64,000 nucleotides of DNA from AP-15 sp963750195 (GTDB lineage Bacteria > Pseudomonadota > Alphaproteobacteria > ATCC43930 > CGMCC-115725). A program made the position numbers and the translations under genes. Positions 17,799-27,939 of the stretch are shown here, one piece after another; within the stretch, counting starts at the first letter, position 1, and every line of letters begins with the position of its first letter. The notes under the pieces are model-generated. The model did no database searches, was not told where the DNA came from, and saw only the letters and a list, made by a program, of their open reading frames with translations. Location of the stretch: NCBI GenBank assembly GCA_963750195.1, contig CAVVPS010000019.1:434001-498000 (forward strand), written 5' to 3'.

Positions 17799-18092
17799 CT
17801 ATTCGACACCCTCGACGATCCGCATATCCCGGTCGGCGCCCTTGCCGAGAACCTTCAGCGCGGCCTGATATCCGGCGCTGTCGTGCGCGGCCGTCGCCTT
17901 CGCGACGCTGTCGAATTCGATGATGACGGTGCGCTGCAAAACCCCGGCTTCATAGGCCTTCGCCGCAGTTCCCCGAGCCAAAAATCGCCCGCCGGCCGCC
18001 TGGATCGCCGGACCGGCCAGCTTGGCATAACCGGCCAATGCCTCCGGGTCGGAAATCGAACGATACGTCGCCACCCAATATGCCTTTGCCAT
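17799..18092 (-). CDS. DUF1330 domain-containing protein
   Basis: A 97-residue protein beginning MAKAYWVATYRSISDPEALA, the standard opening of DUF1330, a dimeric alpha-beta barrel fold. GRFLARGTAAKAYE and TVIIEFDSVAKATAAH complete the family pattern. The third in-frame ATG (18092) is chosen since GGAG sits six bases before it. It lies 33 bases upstream of the LLM gene and is probably the first gene of that operon. The biochemical role of the family is not settled. Confidence 0.85.
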   Translation of the reverse strand: MAKAYWVATYRSISDPEALAGYAKLAGPAIQAAGGRFLARGTAAKAYEAGVLQRTVIIEFDSVAKATAAHDSAGYQAALKVLGKGADRDMRIVEGVE

Positions 18093-18308
18093 CGCCATCT
18101 CCATTCCGATTAGATGCGGATACGAGCGTACCCTGCATCGCGCCCCTTTGCCAAAGCTCAGTCATATCAGACCGGGTCTTCGTCGGCGGCATCACCGCGT
18201 CTGTCGATCGGCAGGACTTGGCCGGCGACATGCGGGATTCGTCACGGGCCACCCATATCTTCGATGCAGTGGTGCGCCGATTATCAACAGAAGCTGGGGA
18301 ATAAACGC

Positions 18309-19316
18309 ATGCGCAGGTTCTTCGGGTCGACGGGTTCCGTCAGCCGAGTGACGATCGAGAGCCAAGTCCTCAAGAGCAATATGCTGGGTGATCCGACGGC
18401 GCGCGCCGTTGATGTGTACATCCCGGCAGGGCATGACGGACAAGGATTGCCGCTGCTGGTGGATTTGGTCGGTTTCACCGGCAGCGGCCTGTCCCACACG
18501 AATTGGGTGGGCTTTCGCGAGAACCTGCCGGAACGGCTCGACCGGCTGATCGGGAAAGGGCATATGCCGCCGGTGGTCGTCGCCTTTCCCGATTGCTTCA
18601 CCCGGCTCGGCGGCAACCAGTACATCAACTCGGCGGCGATGGGCCTTTGGGAGGACTTCCTCCTGCACGAGATGTTGCCGGCAATCGAGCAGCGCTTCAA
18701 TTGCGGCGGTGCGGGGCGGCGCGGCGTGTTCGGCAAGAGCTCCGGCGGGTACGGCGCGATCACGCACGCGCTGCGCCACGCCGACATCTGGGCGGCCGCA
18801 GCCTGTCACTCCGGCGATATGGGATTCGAGGTGTGCTATCTGCCCGACATGCCGTCGGCGCTGCGCGCTCTCGCCGGTGATGAGAACTCGATCGAGCGCT
18901 GGTGGCAAAAGCTCGAATCCGCTCAAAAGCACCCGGAGGGCTCCTTCAAGGTGATCAACGCGCTGGCGATGGCGGCCAGCTACGATCCCGATCCGACGCA
19001 GTTCCTCGGGATGCGGCTGCCGGTCACCTTCGACACGTGCGAGATTATCGAGGAACGCTGGGCGAATTGGCTGCGGCACGATCCTGTGGTTGCGGTCGAA
19101 ACCCAGGCGGACAATCTGCGCGAGCTGAAAGCGCTCTACATCGACTGCGGCAAGAGCGATCAGTTCAATCTGCTCTACGGCGCCCGCAGGTTCGTCCGGC
19201 GGCTAAACGAGCTCGGTGTTGCGCATCGCTACGAGGAGTTCCCCGACAACCACAGCGGGGTCGATTACCGGATGGATGAGAGCCTGCCGTTTCTCGCCAA
19301 GGCATTGTCCGGCTGA
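18309..19316 (+). CDS. Esterase D-type alpha/beta hydrolase
   Basis: A 335-residue putative esterase of the PF00756 type (esterase D/S-formylglutathione hydrolase-like). The nucleophile elbow is GKSSG (Ser about 144) in GVFGKSSGGYGAITHAL. The acid is probable in LYIDCGKSDQFNL, and the catalytic His in FPDNHSGVDYR. It has no signal peptide, so it is cytosolic. The ATG at 18309 is chosen because the upstream extension to 18114 has no conserved character. It is divergent from the DUF1330 operon. Substrate unknown. Confidence 0.82.
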   Translation: MRRFFGSTGSVSRVTIESQVLKSNMLGDPTARAVDVYIPAGHDGQGLPLLVDLVGFTGSGLSHTNWVGFRENLPERLDRLIGKGHMPPVVVAFPDCFTRLGGNQYINSAAMGLWEDFLLHEMLPAIEQRFNCGGAGRRGVFGKSSGGYGAITHALRHADIWAAAACHSGDMGFEVCYLPDMPSALRALAGDENSIERWWQKLESAQKHPEGSFKVINALAMAASYDPDPTQFLGMRLPVTFDTCEIIEERWANWLRHDPVVAVETQADNLRELKALYIDCGKSDQFNLLYGARRFVRRLNELGVAHRYEEFPDNHSGVDYRMDESLPFLAKALSG

Positions 19317-19369
19317 CCTCGATAATTGACGCACAGTGTTGGGATAGCGAGGTTTCTGATATCGGGTGC

Positions 19370-21783
19370 TCATGGTTGCTGCCTGAGCCTCAGAGCGGCG
19401 GCCCGCTCTCTTGCTCGTCGCGAGTCCTCGAAGCGTTGCATGCGGTCGTACAAATTCGCCAGATAAATCCAATCCCCGTATCTCTCTGGCCGCAGCCTCA
19501 CTGTCTCTTCTTCGGACAATACCGCCCGTTTGAGATCCCCCAACATGCTCCAGGCCATGGAACGCCCGTGCGCCAGATCGGCGAGAAATGCATTTCCATC
19601 CGCCGCTGGAGGTCTCGGGGGCAGGCTGCGAGCGCCCCGTCAAAAGCCTCGAGCGCCTTCTGCGGCTCGCGCAAAGCAACCGCGGCATAGCCGAGCGAAA
19701 CCAACTCCGGTGCCGGATAAGGCAAGAATTCGCTTGCCTGTTCCCAGGCGGCAATCTCCTCCGTTAACCGGCCCTCGCGATGATAAAGCGCTACCAGCCT
19801 CGACCAGGTCGTCCCGTTTTCCTCCAGTGCAATAGAGGTTCGATATTCTGCTTCGGCCTCGCCGAGGTTCCCTGCTTCCTCGAAAAGGTTTCCGCGCAGG
19901 AAATGGACAAACGCGCTATCCTTGAAGATGGTCAGCGCCCGCGTTGTCGCCGTGAACGCCTCGGCGCTTCGCCCCAGAGCGTGCAGCAGGGCTGCAGCGT
20001 TAGCCCATTGATTGAACGCTGCCGTCGTTTCGCCCTGCGGTGATACGAGAGGTAAGGAAGCGCGGGCACAGTCGACCTGCGATCGTTGAATTAAGCTTTG
20101 GTTCTGGGAAGCCCGCCGCACAAATACAACTGAGACTTCGTCGAGATACACGGGCGTCCAGGCGTCATTGGCGCAGAACTGACGCAGGACCGGAAACAGG
20201 TTCAATCCGTTGTATCGTCCCAGCGGCACCACTATGGCGTTAATGTCAAAATGCTCTACCTCCTGCTGCCACTCGGACGAAGTCGGTGGCGTCGCCATCA
20301 ATCGAGCATTCCGCTCAAATAATCGAGGACCGAACGGAATGGCACGGCCGTCGATATAATCAAGATATTTTGGGCCTAGCCGCCATGTCAGATATCCCCC
20401 CTCGTTGTAGCTATTGAATATTTGTCCCGGTATATTTTCGCGCTCGATGAACGCGGCGGCGCCCGCGGGGAACCACCACGATAACCCGGCGCCGAAAGAT
20501 CCGAGATCTGTACTGGCGAGGTAACTGGTATCCACCAAATCGACCGAGCGCAGGCAGGCCAACGCCGCTGTAAAAAGCGCCGCGCTGAGGGTCGCGCCCG
20601 ATATCAACGCGGCCCTTGTCTCCTTGAACCTTGCCGGTAGCGCCCCGAGAGCGGATGTCAGCACCGAGCCCGCCACGACCACAAACACAATGGCGAACAG
20701 AGCCTCAAAGCGAATGTGTCGAATGGCAACCACGCTCGCGATGGTTATCAGAGCTGCCGCACCGAGCTGCCTACGTAAGACCCCGATCAATATTGCCATG
20801 GCGGCAATCAAAAGCATCAAATACAACGCGCCGGCGGGATTGCGCAGAGACAACCCCGTCATGATCGAGGTCCAGTTCAAACGTGCCGGTCCCCACTCAG
20901 TAATCGATTGCGATTGGAAGGAAATCGCGCTCTCTTGCCGAAACAAGGCGCGATAAATCCCCGATCCCCACGGATTCACAAATGTCGCAACAACGGTGGC
21001 GACCAGCCACGGCGACGCGGCCCGCAGCCGATCTGCCGCCGCCGCCCGGCGCTCCGGCGAGGCTATTTCCGCCGCCTCTGCCGATACATATGCGGTGATC
21101 AGAGCTAAACCGGCCGCAAATCCCAAGTGAAGATTAACCCAAAGGATCATCAACATAGGCAAAGGCCATAACCGCACGCGGCGGCCTTGGTACTGTCGCC
21201 ACAGCAGCACAAAGAAGGCTGCGAATATGAGCACGGTGAACATATCCGCTCGGGGCCGGGTGCGGATCGCGATCAAAGGAACCGCCAAGATCGCTAGAAT
21301 AGCAGAAATTGTTGATCCTCTGCGCAGCAGCAAAGCAACAGTTCCTGCACAGACGAACGCATGGAACCACGACAGTAGTTGATAGCGGCCGATCAGGAAG
21401 ACGCCGTAGAATAGCAGACCCGAGCCAACAGGATAGATCCAGGGCGTTCCTGCCACAGTATAGGAGAACACGTCAGTCGATGGGATTTGAAGATGCTGAA
21501 CAACCCAGCGCCCAGTGGCAAGCTGCCAGCCGAGATCGTATTCGGTTAGGGTGCGCAGACCCGCCAAAAACGCATACCCGATCACTACTATGCGGAGGGA
21601 TTGAAATAGATTTCTCGTACGGCGCGAACTCTCCCAACGGCGGGTAATCCGGCGCCGGACACGCTGTCCGAAGCTTGCTTCCATCGCCGTCAACCCTAGA
21701 TCATTGCTCCCGCTCGACGCAGCCTCGATCCCCAGACCCGGCGATGCGCGGCCCCCCCATCTTCGGTCAAGGCCTTTGTACAT
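19370..21783 (-). pseudogene. Polytopic membrane protein with C-terminal TPR domain, frameshifted near the 3' end
   Basis: About 800 residues. The first 430 hold roughly ten membrane helices with loops such as LTEYDLGWQLATGRWVVQH and DVFSYTVAGTPWIYPVGSG, a layout similar to GT-C-type glycosyltransferases and uncharacterised relatives. A soluble region follows (INAIVVPLGRYNGLNLFPVL), then TPR-like helices (AAALLHALGRSAEAF, LRGNLFEEAGNLGEAEAEYR). The frame loses homology at about 19600; the final TPR (SMLGDLKRAVLSEEETVRLR) is in the frame ending at 19370. The start 21783 has CGGAGA before it. Transferase activity is not shown by any motif. Confidence 0.65.
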
Positions 21784-22012
21784 GTAAGTCTCCGCGGTGG
21801 TGCGGGCGTTACGCCCGCAGCCTCGGCAGAAAGGTCTCGATTCTGCGATCGCGCGGTTGACACTTAACCTTAAGGGAGCGCAACCTGGATCACCTTCCAC
21901 GCAGCTGGAGGATCAATCTTACGTAGACCTGAATGCGGTGCCAAAGCCCGTGCGCACCACATTCCCAAATCACCAATCCATACCAACCGAACCGGTTGTC
22001 GGAGGAAAAGCC

Positions 22013-23428
22013 ATAAATCTCAAAAAATGCCTGTACATAGGTGGAACGGTATGTGGAACCGTGCTTGCGTTCGTCCTTGCGACCGGCATCTGGCAGCCGC
22101 TGGCCAAGGCGGATGGCAACAGCAAGGGCCCGACCTTTGCGGTTGATCCGTTCTGGCCAAAACCGCTTCCCGCGCCCGTCGGCACCGATGGCGTGGCGCA
22201 CACCTGGGTGACCGGGCGAAATCGCCGGCAGCTGCATGGACAAGTACGACAATGTCTATACCTTCAACCGCGGCTGGGAGGTCGGTAATTCCAACGGCGG
22301 TCCGCTTCAAGGCAATGAGTCGGGCGCCATCGTCGGGCAAGACGCCAGCGCCTCGGCTATCCCCTCCCCCCGGTTGTCGCTTATAACAGCGAGGGCGAAA
22401 CCGTGGCTGGGTGGGGTGACCCGAGCCTCATTCAAGCCGGGACCGATTACGGATACGCCGCATACATGCCGCAAGGCGCCCATGGTTGCTTCGTCGATTA
22501 CCAGGGCAACATCTGGGTCGGCGGTAATGGCGACGGGATTGTCCAAGAGTACAATCCGCAAGCCGCCAATACAGCGGGCGCCAATGCAACATTTCGTGAT
22601 GCAGATCGGCACCAAGGGGGCGTGCGACGGTCCCGCAACCACCAGTAACCCGTTCAGCTCGTGCGGCGACACAGCCTCGTACAACACCAGCCACACGCTG
22701 TTGAACGAACCTGCGGACATCGCCGTCGATCCGAAGGTTGGCCCGGTAAGCGGAATGCGGGGCGATATCTACATCGCCGATGGCTATGGCAATCACCGCG
22801 TCGTCGTCTTCAATGTCGCCGGGCAGTATGTCGGCCAATGGGGTACTGCGTGCTCGACCACCGGCGAGAGCTGTCCGCCGGGCACATTCGGAAAATCCGG
22901 GGGCGGGCACCCGCGCATTGCGTGGTGCTCGGCAATGACGGTTTGGTCTATCTCTGCGATCGCCCCGATGATCGGATCAGGTCTTCCAGAAGACTTGCGC
23001 CGTCCCGTCGACGACGAGTAATCCGCAGCCGTTTTGCGCGCCGGTTCGGGTCATCAATATCGACCAGTTCCCGACCGCGACGGCAGCCAACCGAAACCGC
23101 GATCCTCCTTGCCGGCACTCGGGGAGACGATATGGATTTCTGGCCCAATATCGACTACCTCGCCAGCAAGAGCCCGACCAGCCAAAAGGACATCGTCGAT
23201 GTCGATCTCGGCAACGATAATACCTGGTTGATCAACAAAGCTAGCGGGCTGGTGTTCGGCGCACTCGGTTCTTGTGGCATCGCGCCGTGTCCCGGGCACA
23301 ATGCCGGCAACTTTGCCTTCGGCCATACCGTAACCGTTAACTCGAAAGGCAATGTCTACGTGGCCGAAACGATAACCGGTCGTCGCATCCAAAAGTTCGT
23401 GCCGACCAACGGCCAAAAGAACTGGTAG
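22013..23428 (+). pseudogene. Secreted NHL/beta-propeller repeat protein, heavily decayed
   Basis: Pieces of one protein appear in order in several frames: a signal-peptide-like segment (KKCLYIGGTVCGTVLAFVLA), FAVDPFWPKPLPAP, then DKYDNVYTFNRGWEV, GCFVDYQGNIWVGGNGDGIV, then GDIYIADGYGNHRVVVFNVA and VTVNSKGNVYVAETITGRRI. The last three are NHL-type propeller blades. At least five indels separate them. The expected start codon is ATA at 22013, eight bases after GGAGGAAA, which suggests a lost ATG. Non-functional as written. A strong hairpin follows the end. Confidence 0.8.
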
Positions 23429-23441
23429 AACTGATTGCGGC

Positions 23442-23471
23442 AGCGGCCGGAAAACAACTTTTCCGGCCGCT
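23442..23471. terminator. Strong inverted repeat after the propeller gene
   Basis: A perfect 13-bp stem, AGCGGCCGGAAAA (23442-23454) and TTTTCCGGCCGCT (23459-23471), with loop CAAC. The stem has its own A/T tract, so it can serve as an intrinsic terminator in either direction. It lies 13 bases after the stop of the decayed propeller gene. Confidence 0.75.
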
Positions 23472-23499
23472 ACGCGTTGCCGGCTCGGAATAATCTACG

Positions 23500-24075
23500 A
23501 TGTTGAGCTGCTGGGTGAGGTTGGCAGCGGCGTGTCTGCTGTCGGCGGCGCTCGCCTCAGTGCCGGCATGTGCTCACGATCTTCCGCTCGATCGGTTCAT
23601 GAATGGCTTTGTCCGGATCGAGCCGCATCAGGCCGACCTGGTGATGCGCATCCCTTTGGATCTGCTGCGTGCGGTCTCGTTTCCGATCGTTGGAGGCCAC
23701 TACGATCTGGCGGCGTCACCGCCGGTAATCAAGGCGGCGCTTTCAACATCGGCATCGAGACTCGGTCAGCTGGCGGTGTTGTGCGTCTTTGTACCGGCCC
23801 TCGCCCTGCTGTTCCGCGGCGCGATGGCGGGACGCATGGGGATTATCATACTGTCCGCGATCGTCGCCAACGTTGCTTGGAACTGGATGATGGAACGCGG
23901 CGAAGTCTTTTGGCATACACCGTGGCCGCAACTGACCGCCGCCGGGCTGATGGAGCTGGCGCGGTGGGTTCTCGCGCTGGGCATTGCCATCACGGCGGCG
24001 ACCTTTCTGTCAAAGTGGCTCGACCGCAGGCATCCAGAGCTGATCGAGCCGAACCCCGTACCGGCCCGAGACTAA
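23500..24075 (+). CDS. HupE/UreJ-like membrane protein, shortened
   Basis: A 191-residue protein. It opens with a signal peptide (LAAACLLSAALASVPACA) and HDLPLDRFMNGFVRIEPHQA, the opening of long HupE/UreJ-like proteins that have a periplasmic domain followed by a membrane domain. After about residue 85 it passes straight to C-terminal membrane helices (VLCVFVPALALLFRG, IIILSAIVANVAWNWMMERG). Around 200 residues expected between these parts are absent, in frame. The shortened protein may be inactive. The family call rests on memory of these two blocks. Confidence 0.55.
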   Translation: MLSCWVRLAAACLLSAALASVPACAHDLPLDRFMNGFVRIEPHQADLVMRIPLDLLRAVSFPIVGGHYDLAASPPVIKAALSTSASRLGQLAVLCVFVPALALLFRGAMAGRMGIIILSAIVANVAWNWMMERGEVFWHTPWPQLTAAGLMELARWVLALGIAITAATFLSKWLDRRHPELIEPNPVPARD

Positions 24076-24429
24076 TCCGCTCCGATCCGCCGCTCGTCTG
24101 GCTGCGAACGCCGGCCTTCCTCACCCAGGACGATAAGACGTGTTGGGCGGAACCGATCTGGACGCATTCGGGCCTCGATAAAATACGATTAAACGGCTTC
24201 CCTCAAATTGTCGGCGGTTTCCCGAGAGATGAGAAACAGGGAGCCGAACCCCTCAACCGTTATGGCGTCATGTTTCCTCAATGTCGGCAATAACGGCTCG
24301 CGCGTCGAGGACGTCCGGTTCCACAGATGAGTGCCGCTGCCGGACGCTGGCCAGGAGCACGCTCCCGCGCCTCCGAGACGGGTGATATATTCCTTCTGGC
24401 CCTCAGAACCGTGGCCAACGGAGATAGAG
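24076..24429. other. Intergenic stretch without recognised content
   Basis: The 354 bases before the luciferase-like gene hold short overlapping frames and no family match. GGAGATAGAG directly before 24430 is the ribosome site for the next gene. No terminator or palindromic repeat was noticed. Confidence 0.45.
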
Positions 24430-25329
24430 ATGAAGCTCGGCGTAGCTCTCCCGATTGTCGATATTGGCGGCGAGCCGGCGGCCTTGAGGGAATTTGCGCA
24501 GGCGGCAGAAGCGATCGGTTATCACGGCATCGCCGCCCCCGATCACGTGCTCGGGGTTAATGTCGCCAGCCGGCCCGAGTGGACCCAAGGCCGGGCCCGA
24601 TCAACCGACTGGTATTACGACCCGTTCGTGCTGTTCGGTTTTCTCGCGGGATGCACCGGCATCGCCGATTTCTCCACCCAGGTGCTGATCTTGGCGCAAC
24701 GTCAGACCGTGCTGGTCGCCAAACAGGCGGCCTGTCTCGATGTGCTGTCGGGCGGCCGCTTCCGCCTCGGCATCGGGGTCGGGTGGAATGAGGTGGAGTT
24801 CGTCGGCCTCAACGAGAATTTTCACAACCGGGGCCGCCGCTCGGAGGAGCAGGTCGAGGTCATGCGGGCGCTGTGGGCCGAGCCGCATGTCAGCTTCAAG
24901 GGCCGGTGGCACACCATCGAGGATGCCGGGATCAACCCGCTGCCGACCCTACGCAAGATCCCCCTGTGGTACGGAGGTCATGCCGACGTGACCTTGCGCC
25001 GCTGCGCCAAATGGGGTGACGGCTGGATGCCGCTCGCCTATCCGCCCGGCGAGGAAGCCAGAAAGGCCATCGCCACCTTGCAGCGCTACGCCGAGGAGGT
25101 TGGCCGTGATCCGGCGACGATCGGCATCGACACACGGGTCTCGGCCGGCGCCGGAACCGAGGACGAATGGCGCGACCAGGCGCGGTTTTGGAAGTCGAGC
25201 GGCGTCACCCATTTGACCTTGGCCAATTACTACGAGAGCGGCCACCTCCACCGCATCGCCGGCCGGTCACTGAGCGACCATATTGACGCCATGAAACGGT
25301 ACTGGAACGCCGTCGCCGACCTACTATAG
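24430..25329 (+). CDS. LLM-class oxidoreductase, F420-dependent type
   Basis: A 299-residue luciferase-like TIM-barrel enzyme of the shorter F420-dependent type. It begins MKLGVALPIVDIGGEPAALREF and has the block IADFSTQVLILAQRQTVLVAKQ, then LDVLSGGRFRLGIGVGWNEVEF, both characteristic of this group. The cofactor (F420 or FMN) cannot be fixed from the sequence; no F420 biosynthesis gene is in the window. The ATG at 24430 has GGAGATAG in front; the frame is open from 24331. It is transcribed alone or with the cNMP-binding gene 112 bases later. Confidence 0.85.
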   Translation: MKLGVALPIVDIGGEPAALREFAQAAEAIGYHGIAAPDHVLGVNVASRPEWTQGRARSTDWYYDPFVLFGFLAGCTGIADFSTQVLILAQRQTVLVAKQAACLDVLSGGRFRLGIGVGWNEVEFVGLNENFHNRGRRSEEQVEVMRALWAEPHVSFKGRWHTIEDAGINPLPTLRKIPLWYGGHADVTLRRCAKWGDGWMPLAYPPGEEARKAIATLQRYAEEVGRDPATIGIDTRVSAGAGTEDEWRDQARFWKSSGVTHLTLANYYESGHLHRIAGRSLSDHIDAMKRYWNAVADLL

Positions 25330-25441
25330 TGCCGACAAAACCACGCGTTCGTCAGAGGAGTGGCGGTCCGGCACCTTCTTAAAAAGTCGCTCTGGTGGGC
25401 GCTCGAATCCCGCTTTGACGAACCGAAAGGAGGACCGGAGC

Positions 25442-25969
25442 ATGCCCATACCCATTCCGAACGCGGCGGCCTTTGAGGAGAGGCTCGCGGGCCTCTCGCT
25501 GGTGAAATGCCAAACCGGCGAGACTGTGTTGACGGCCGGTTCAACCACCGGAAGGTTGCTTGTGCTCAGGAGCGGCGCTGTGGAGGTCGTCAAGGACGGC
25601 GTGCAGATCGCCAAAGTCTCGGCGCCCGGCTCAGTGTTCGGCGAACTGGCCGTTCTCCTGGATCAGCCCCATACGGCGGACGTTAGGACCCTGGAGCAAT
25701 GTGAATTTCACGTCGCCGACGCGCCGGCGCTGCTCGCCGGAGATCCGACCGTCGCGCTCTATGTCGCCGCGATCCTGGCGCAACGTCTCGACGGCGCTAA
25801 CCGAGCCCTTATCGAGGTTAAGCGTCAGCTCCAAGCCGGCGAGCCTCGCAGCGCGATCGGCAGGACGGTCGAGAAAATGGAAGAGCTGCTGGGCTTCAGC
25901 GGCAGTGCTAGTCTCGCCTACGCCGGCTATCCCTACGATCCATTTGGGTCCGACAAATCGACGCAGTGA
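25442..25969 (+). CDS. Cyclic nucleotide-binding domain protein
   Basis: A 175-residue protein with one cNMP-binding beta-roll. TGRLLVLRSGAVEVVKDGVQIA and SVFGELAVLLDQPHTADVR give the phosphate-binding cassette, in which FGELA is well preserved while the usual Arg before the final small residues is replaced by His-Thr. A C-terminal helix carries EVKRQLQAGEP. No DNA-binding or kinase domain is fused, so it must act through a partner or as a buffer. AAAGGAGGAC precedes the ATG. The next gene, DUF4239, may be functionally linked. Confidence 0.82.
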   Translation: MPIPIPNAAAFEERLAGLSLVKCQTGETVLTAGSTTGRLLVLRSGAVEVVKDGVQIAKVSAPGSVFGELAVLLDQPHTADVRTLEQCEFHVADAPALLAGDPTVALYVAAILAQRLDGANRALIEVKRQLQAGEPRSAIGRTVEKMEELLGFSGSASLAYAGYPYDPFGSDKSTQ

Positions 25970-26118
25970 TTCATCCGGGCAAAACCAGTCCTGCTTTCAG
26001 GCAAAACCGGCTCCGAGCCTCGGCGATCGTCATGCATTAGGAACTGTATGGTGAGGCCGTACCAATGCGCCATCGGACATAGGGTCCATCGCTGGCCCAG
26101 GATCGGAAGGCGCAAACC

Positions 26119-26907
26119 TTGAACGACTGGCTGCACAACCTCCCGTTAATATGGATGGAGCTGGTCGTTTTCGGCGCTACTTACCTGGTCACGGCAGTTA
26201 TTTATGCGGTCGTGATTGGTCTTGCGGCGGGGGAGCGGGCTCGCGCTTTCAAGGCCGTCTCCCCAGGTATGCTGCCGCCGTTGGGTATCCTCTTCGCGCT
26301 CTTTATCGCCTTTACCGCTTCCCAAGTCTGGAACGACACCGATCGGGCCAACACAGCAGTCTTCCGGGAGGCTAGCGCGCTCAGAGCGGTGGTGATCCTG
26401 GCCGCCAATTTCCCGGGTGAACCGGAAGCGCACATGCGCCGCTTGATCCATCTCCACATTGAAGAAGCGGCAAGTCAGGAGTGGCCGAAGATGGCGCAGC
26501 ACATCGCCTCGCTGACGATCATCCCCGGGCCTCTCGCCGAGGCGGTACAGTTGGCGCTCGCCCTCACTCCCAGCAACCGAGGCCAGGAGATCGCGCAGCG
26601 CGGAATCGCCACCGCGCTTGAAAATGCGCTCGACGAGCGCCGCCAACGCATCATCGTCAGCCGGTCGCAAGTCAATCTGACCAAATGGTCGTGCCTGCTG
26701 GTGCAAGCGATTTGCATGCTGATAGCCATTGCCATGGTCCACAGCGACAATCGGGGTGCCGCTGCCATTACAATGGGGCTATTTGCGAGCGGGGTGGCGG
26801 TGTCCGTATTGCTCATCCTCGCCCACGACCAGCCTTTTACCGGGACTATCTTCGTCAGTCCCGCCCCGCTCCTGCAGGTTCTGCCGGAGAGCGCAGCCGG
26901 GGGCTGA
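26119..26907 (+). CDS. DUF4239 (bestrophin-like) membrane protein
   Basis: A 262-residue inner-membrane protein. Membrane helices occur at about 12-35 and 52-68 and in the C-terminal pair (LLVQAICMLIAIAMV, AAITMGLFASGVAVSVLLIL). The conserved block IAFTASQVWNDTDRANTAVFREA and the helical middle identify DUF4239, which is related to bestrophin-like channels. The start is a TTG at 26119 with GGAAGG eleven bases upstream. An ion channel role is inferred only from the family. Confidence 0.8.
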   Translation: MNDWLHNLPLIWMELVVFGATYLVTAVIYAVVIGLAAGERARAFKAVSPGMLPPLGILFALFIAFTASQVWNDTDRANTAVFREASALRAVVILAANFPGEPEAHMRRLIHLHIEEAASQEWPKMAQHIASLTIIPGPLAEAVQLALALTPSNRGQEIAQRGIATALENALDERRQRIIVSRSQVNLTKWSCLLVQAICMLIAIAMVHSDNRGAAAITMGLFASGVAVSVLLILAHDQPFTGTIFVSPAPLLQVLPESAAGG

Positions 26908-27054
26908 CCCGACGAGACGGAATTCCTCGGCCCCAGGTAAGTCAGTATCGAGAAGGCCACCCGGCTCTGCTGATTCATGGTAGGCGAAAACCGGGACAGG
27001 TGAGAGACTGGGGGTCGAAGCGTTGCAGGCGCCGAACGGCAAGCGGGGTGATCC

Positions 27055-27864
27055 ATGGCAGAGAGCAATTCCGGCCGCGCGCATCTGATAGCCGGCGGTT
27101 TTCCGCCGGCTTCGATGGCCGGTCACGACCACGATTACGCCCGCCTGCGGCTGCTGGGCCTGCTGGCGGAGCGAGACATTCCGGCCTCCGTCGCCAACGA
27201 CTTCGCCGACGTCGAGAAATGGCTGCCGGTCAGCCAACTGCTGATCACCTATGTCGCCGGCCCCTACCCGAACGCCCTGCAAACCCACGCCATCGAGCGC
27301 TGGCTGGAGGCAGGTGGCCATTGGCTCGGCTTGCACGGGACCAGCGGCGGCCGAGCCGAGCGGGTCGAGGGCGTGCGCAATCGTCGTACCGTCAAGACCG
27401 AACACCACGCGCTCCTCGGCAGTCGCTTCCTGACCCATCCACCGATCCGCGAGTTTCGCGTCGAAGTCAGCGCCACCGATACCCCTCTGACCAAAGGGCT
27501 CGGCAAATCCTTCGTCGTCGAGGACGAGCCGTACTTCATCGAGCTGCAGGACCCGGGCTCGACGCAAATCCTGCTGACCGCAGATTACGGCGCGAGCGGC
27601 GCATGGCCCGTCGTCACGAACCTCTACGGCTCGGACACATCCTTGCAACCCGACGGCAGGACCCGTGTCGTTGGCTATACCCGTGCGGTCGGCGACGGCG
27701 GCGTGACCTACGTTGCTCTTGGCCATTGCCACAACCCCGCCATCCGCGCGACCCGCCCGGCCGACCCCGCGGACACGACGCCGCCCACCTTTCACGGCCC
27801 GTGGGAAACCGACGCGTTCGTCACACTGCTGCGCAACGCTATCGCCTGGGGCGTCGGCGCCTGA
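27055..27864 (+). CDS. ThuA domain-containing protein
   Basis: A 269-residue protein of the ThuA-like, class I glutamine amidotransferase-like fold. Typical blocks are ASVANDFADVEKWLPVSQLL, IERWLEAGGHWLGLHGTSGG and FVVEDEPYFIEL, then VVTNLYGSDTS and VTYVALGHCHNP near the end. Family members are linked to trehalose or other sugar use, but this one has no sugar genes next to it. It is convergent with the acyl-CoA dehydrogenase-like gene. Specific activity unknown. Confidence 0.83.
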   Translation: MAESNSGRAHLIAGGFPPASMAGHDHDYARLRLLGLLAERDIPASVANDFADVEKWLPVSQLLITYVAGPYPNALQTHAIERWLEAGGHWLGLHGTSGGRAERVEGVRNRRTVKTEHHALLGSRFLTHPPIREFRVEVSATDTPLTKGLGKSFVVEDEPYFIELQDPGSTQILLTADYGASGAWPVVTNLYGSDTSLQPDGRTRVVGYTRAVGDGGVTYVALGHCHNPAIRATRPADPADTTPPTFHGPWETDAFVTLLRNAIAWGVGA

Positions 27865-27939
27865 TCTTGGTACGGGCGACAGCTGGGACTAGCCATCGCC
27901 GGTGAGCGGGACCGGGCCCGCGCCGGGATCCCTCGCCGC

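Noticed and set aside
18114..18308. N-terminal extension of the esterase frame
   Set aside because: The 65 extra codons lack hydrolase features and include Arg/Ser-rich shadow text; the ATG at 18309 fits the family start.
25390..25440. Possible tRNA-like stretch around CTCGAATCCCGCTTTGACG
   Set aside because: The sequence resembles a T-arm but no acceptor, D- or anticodon stems could be formed around it. No tRNA called in the window.
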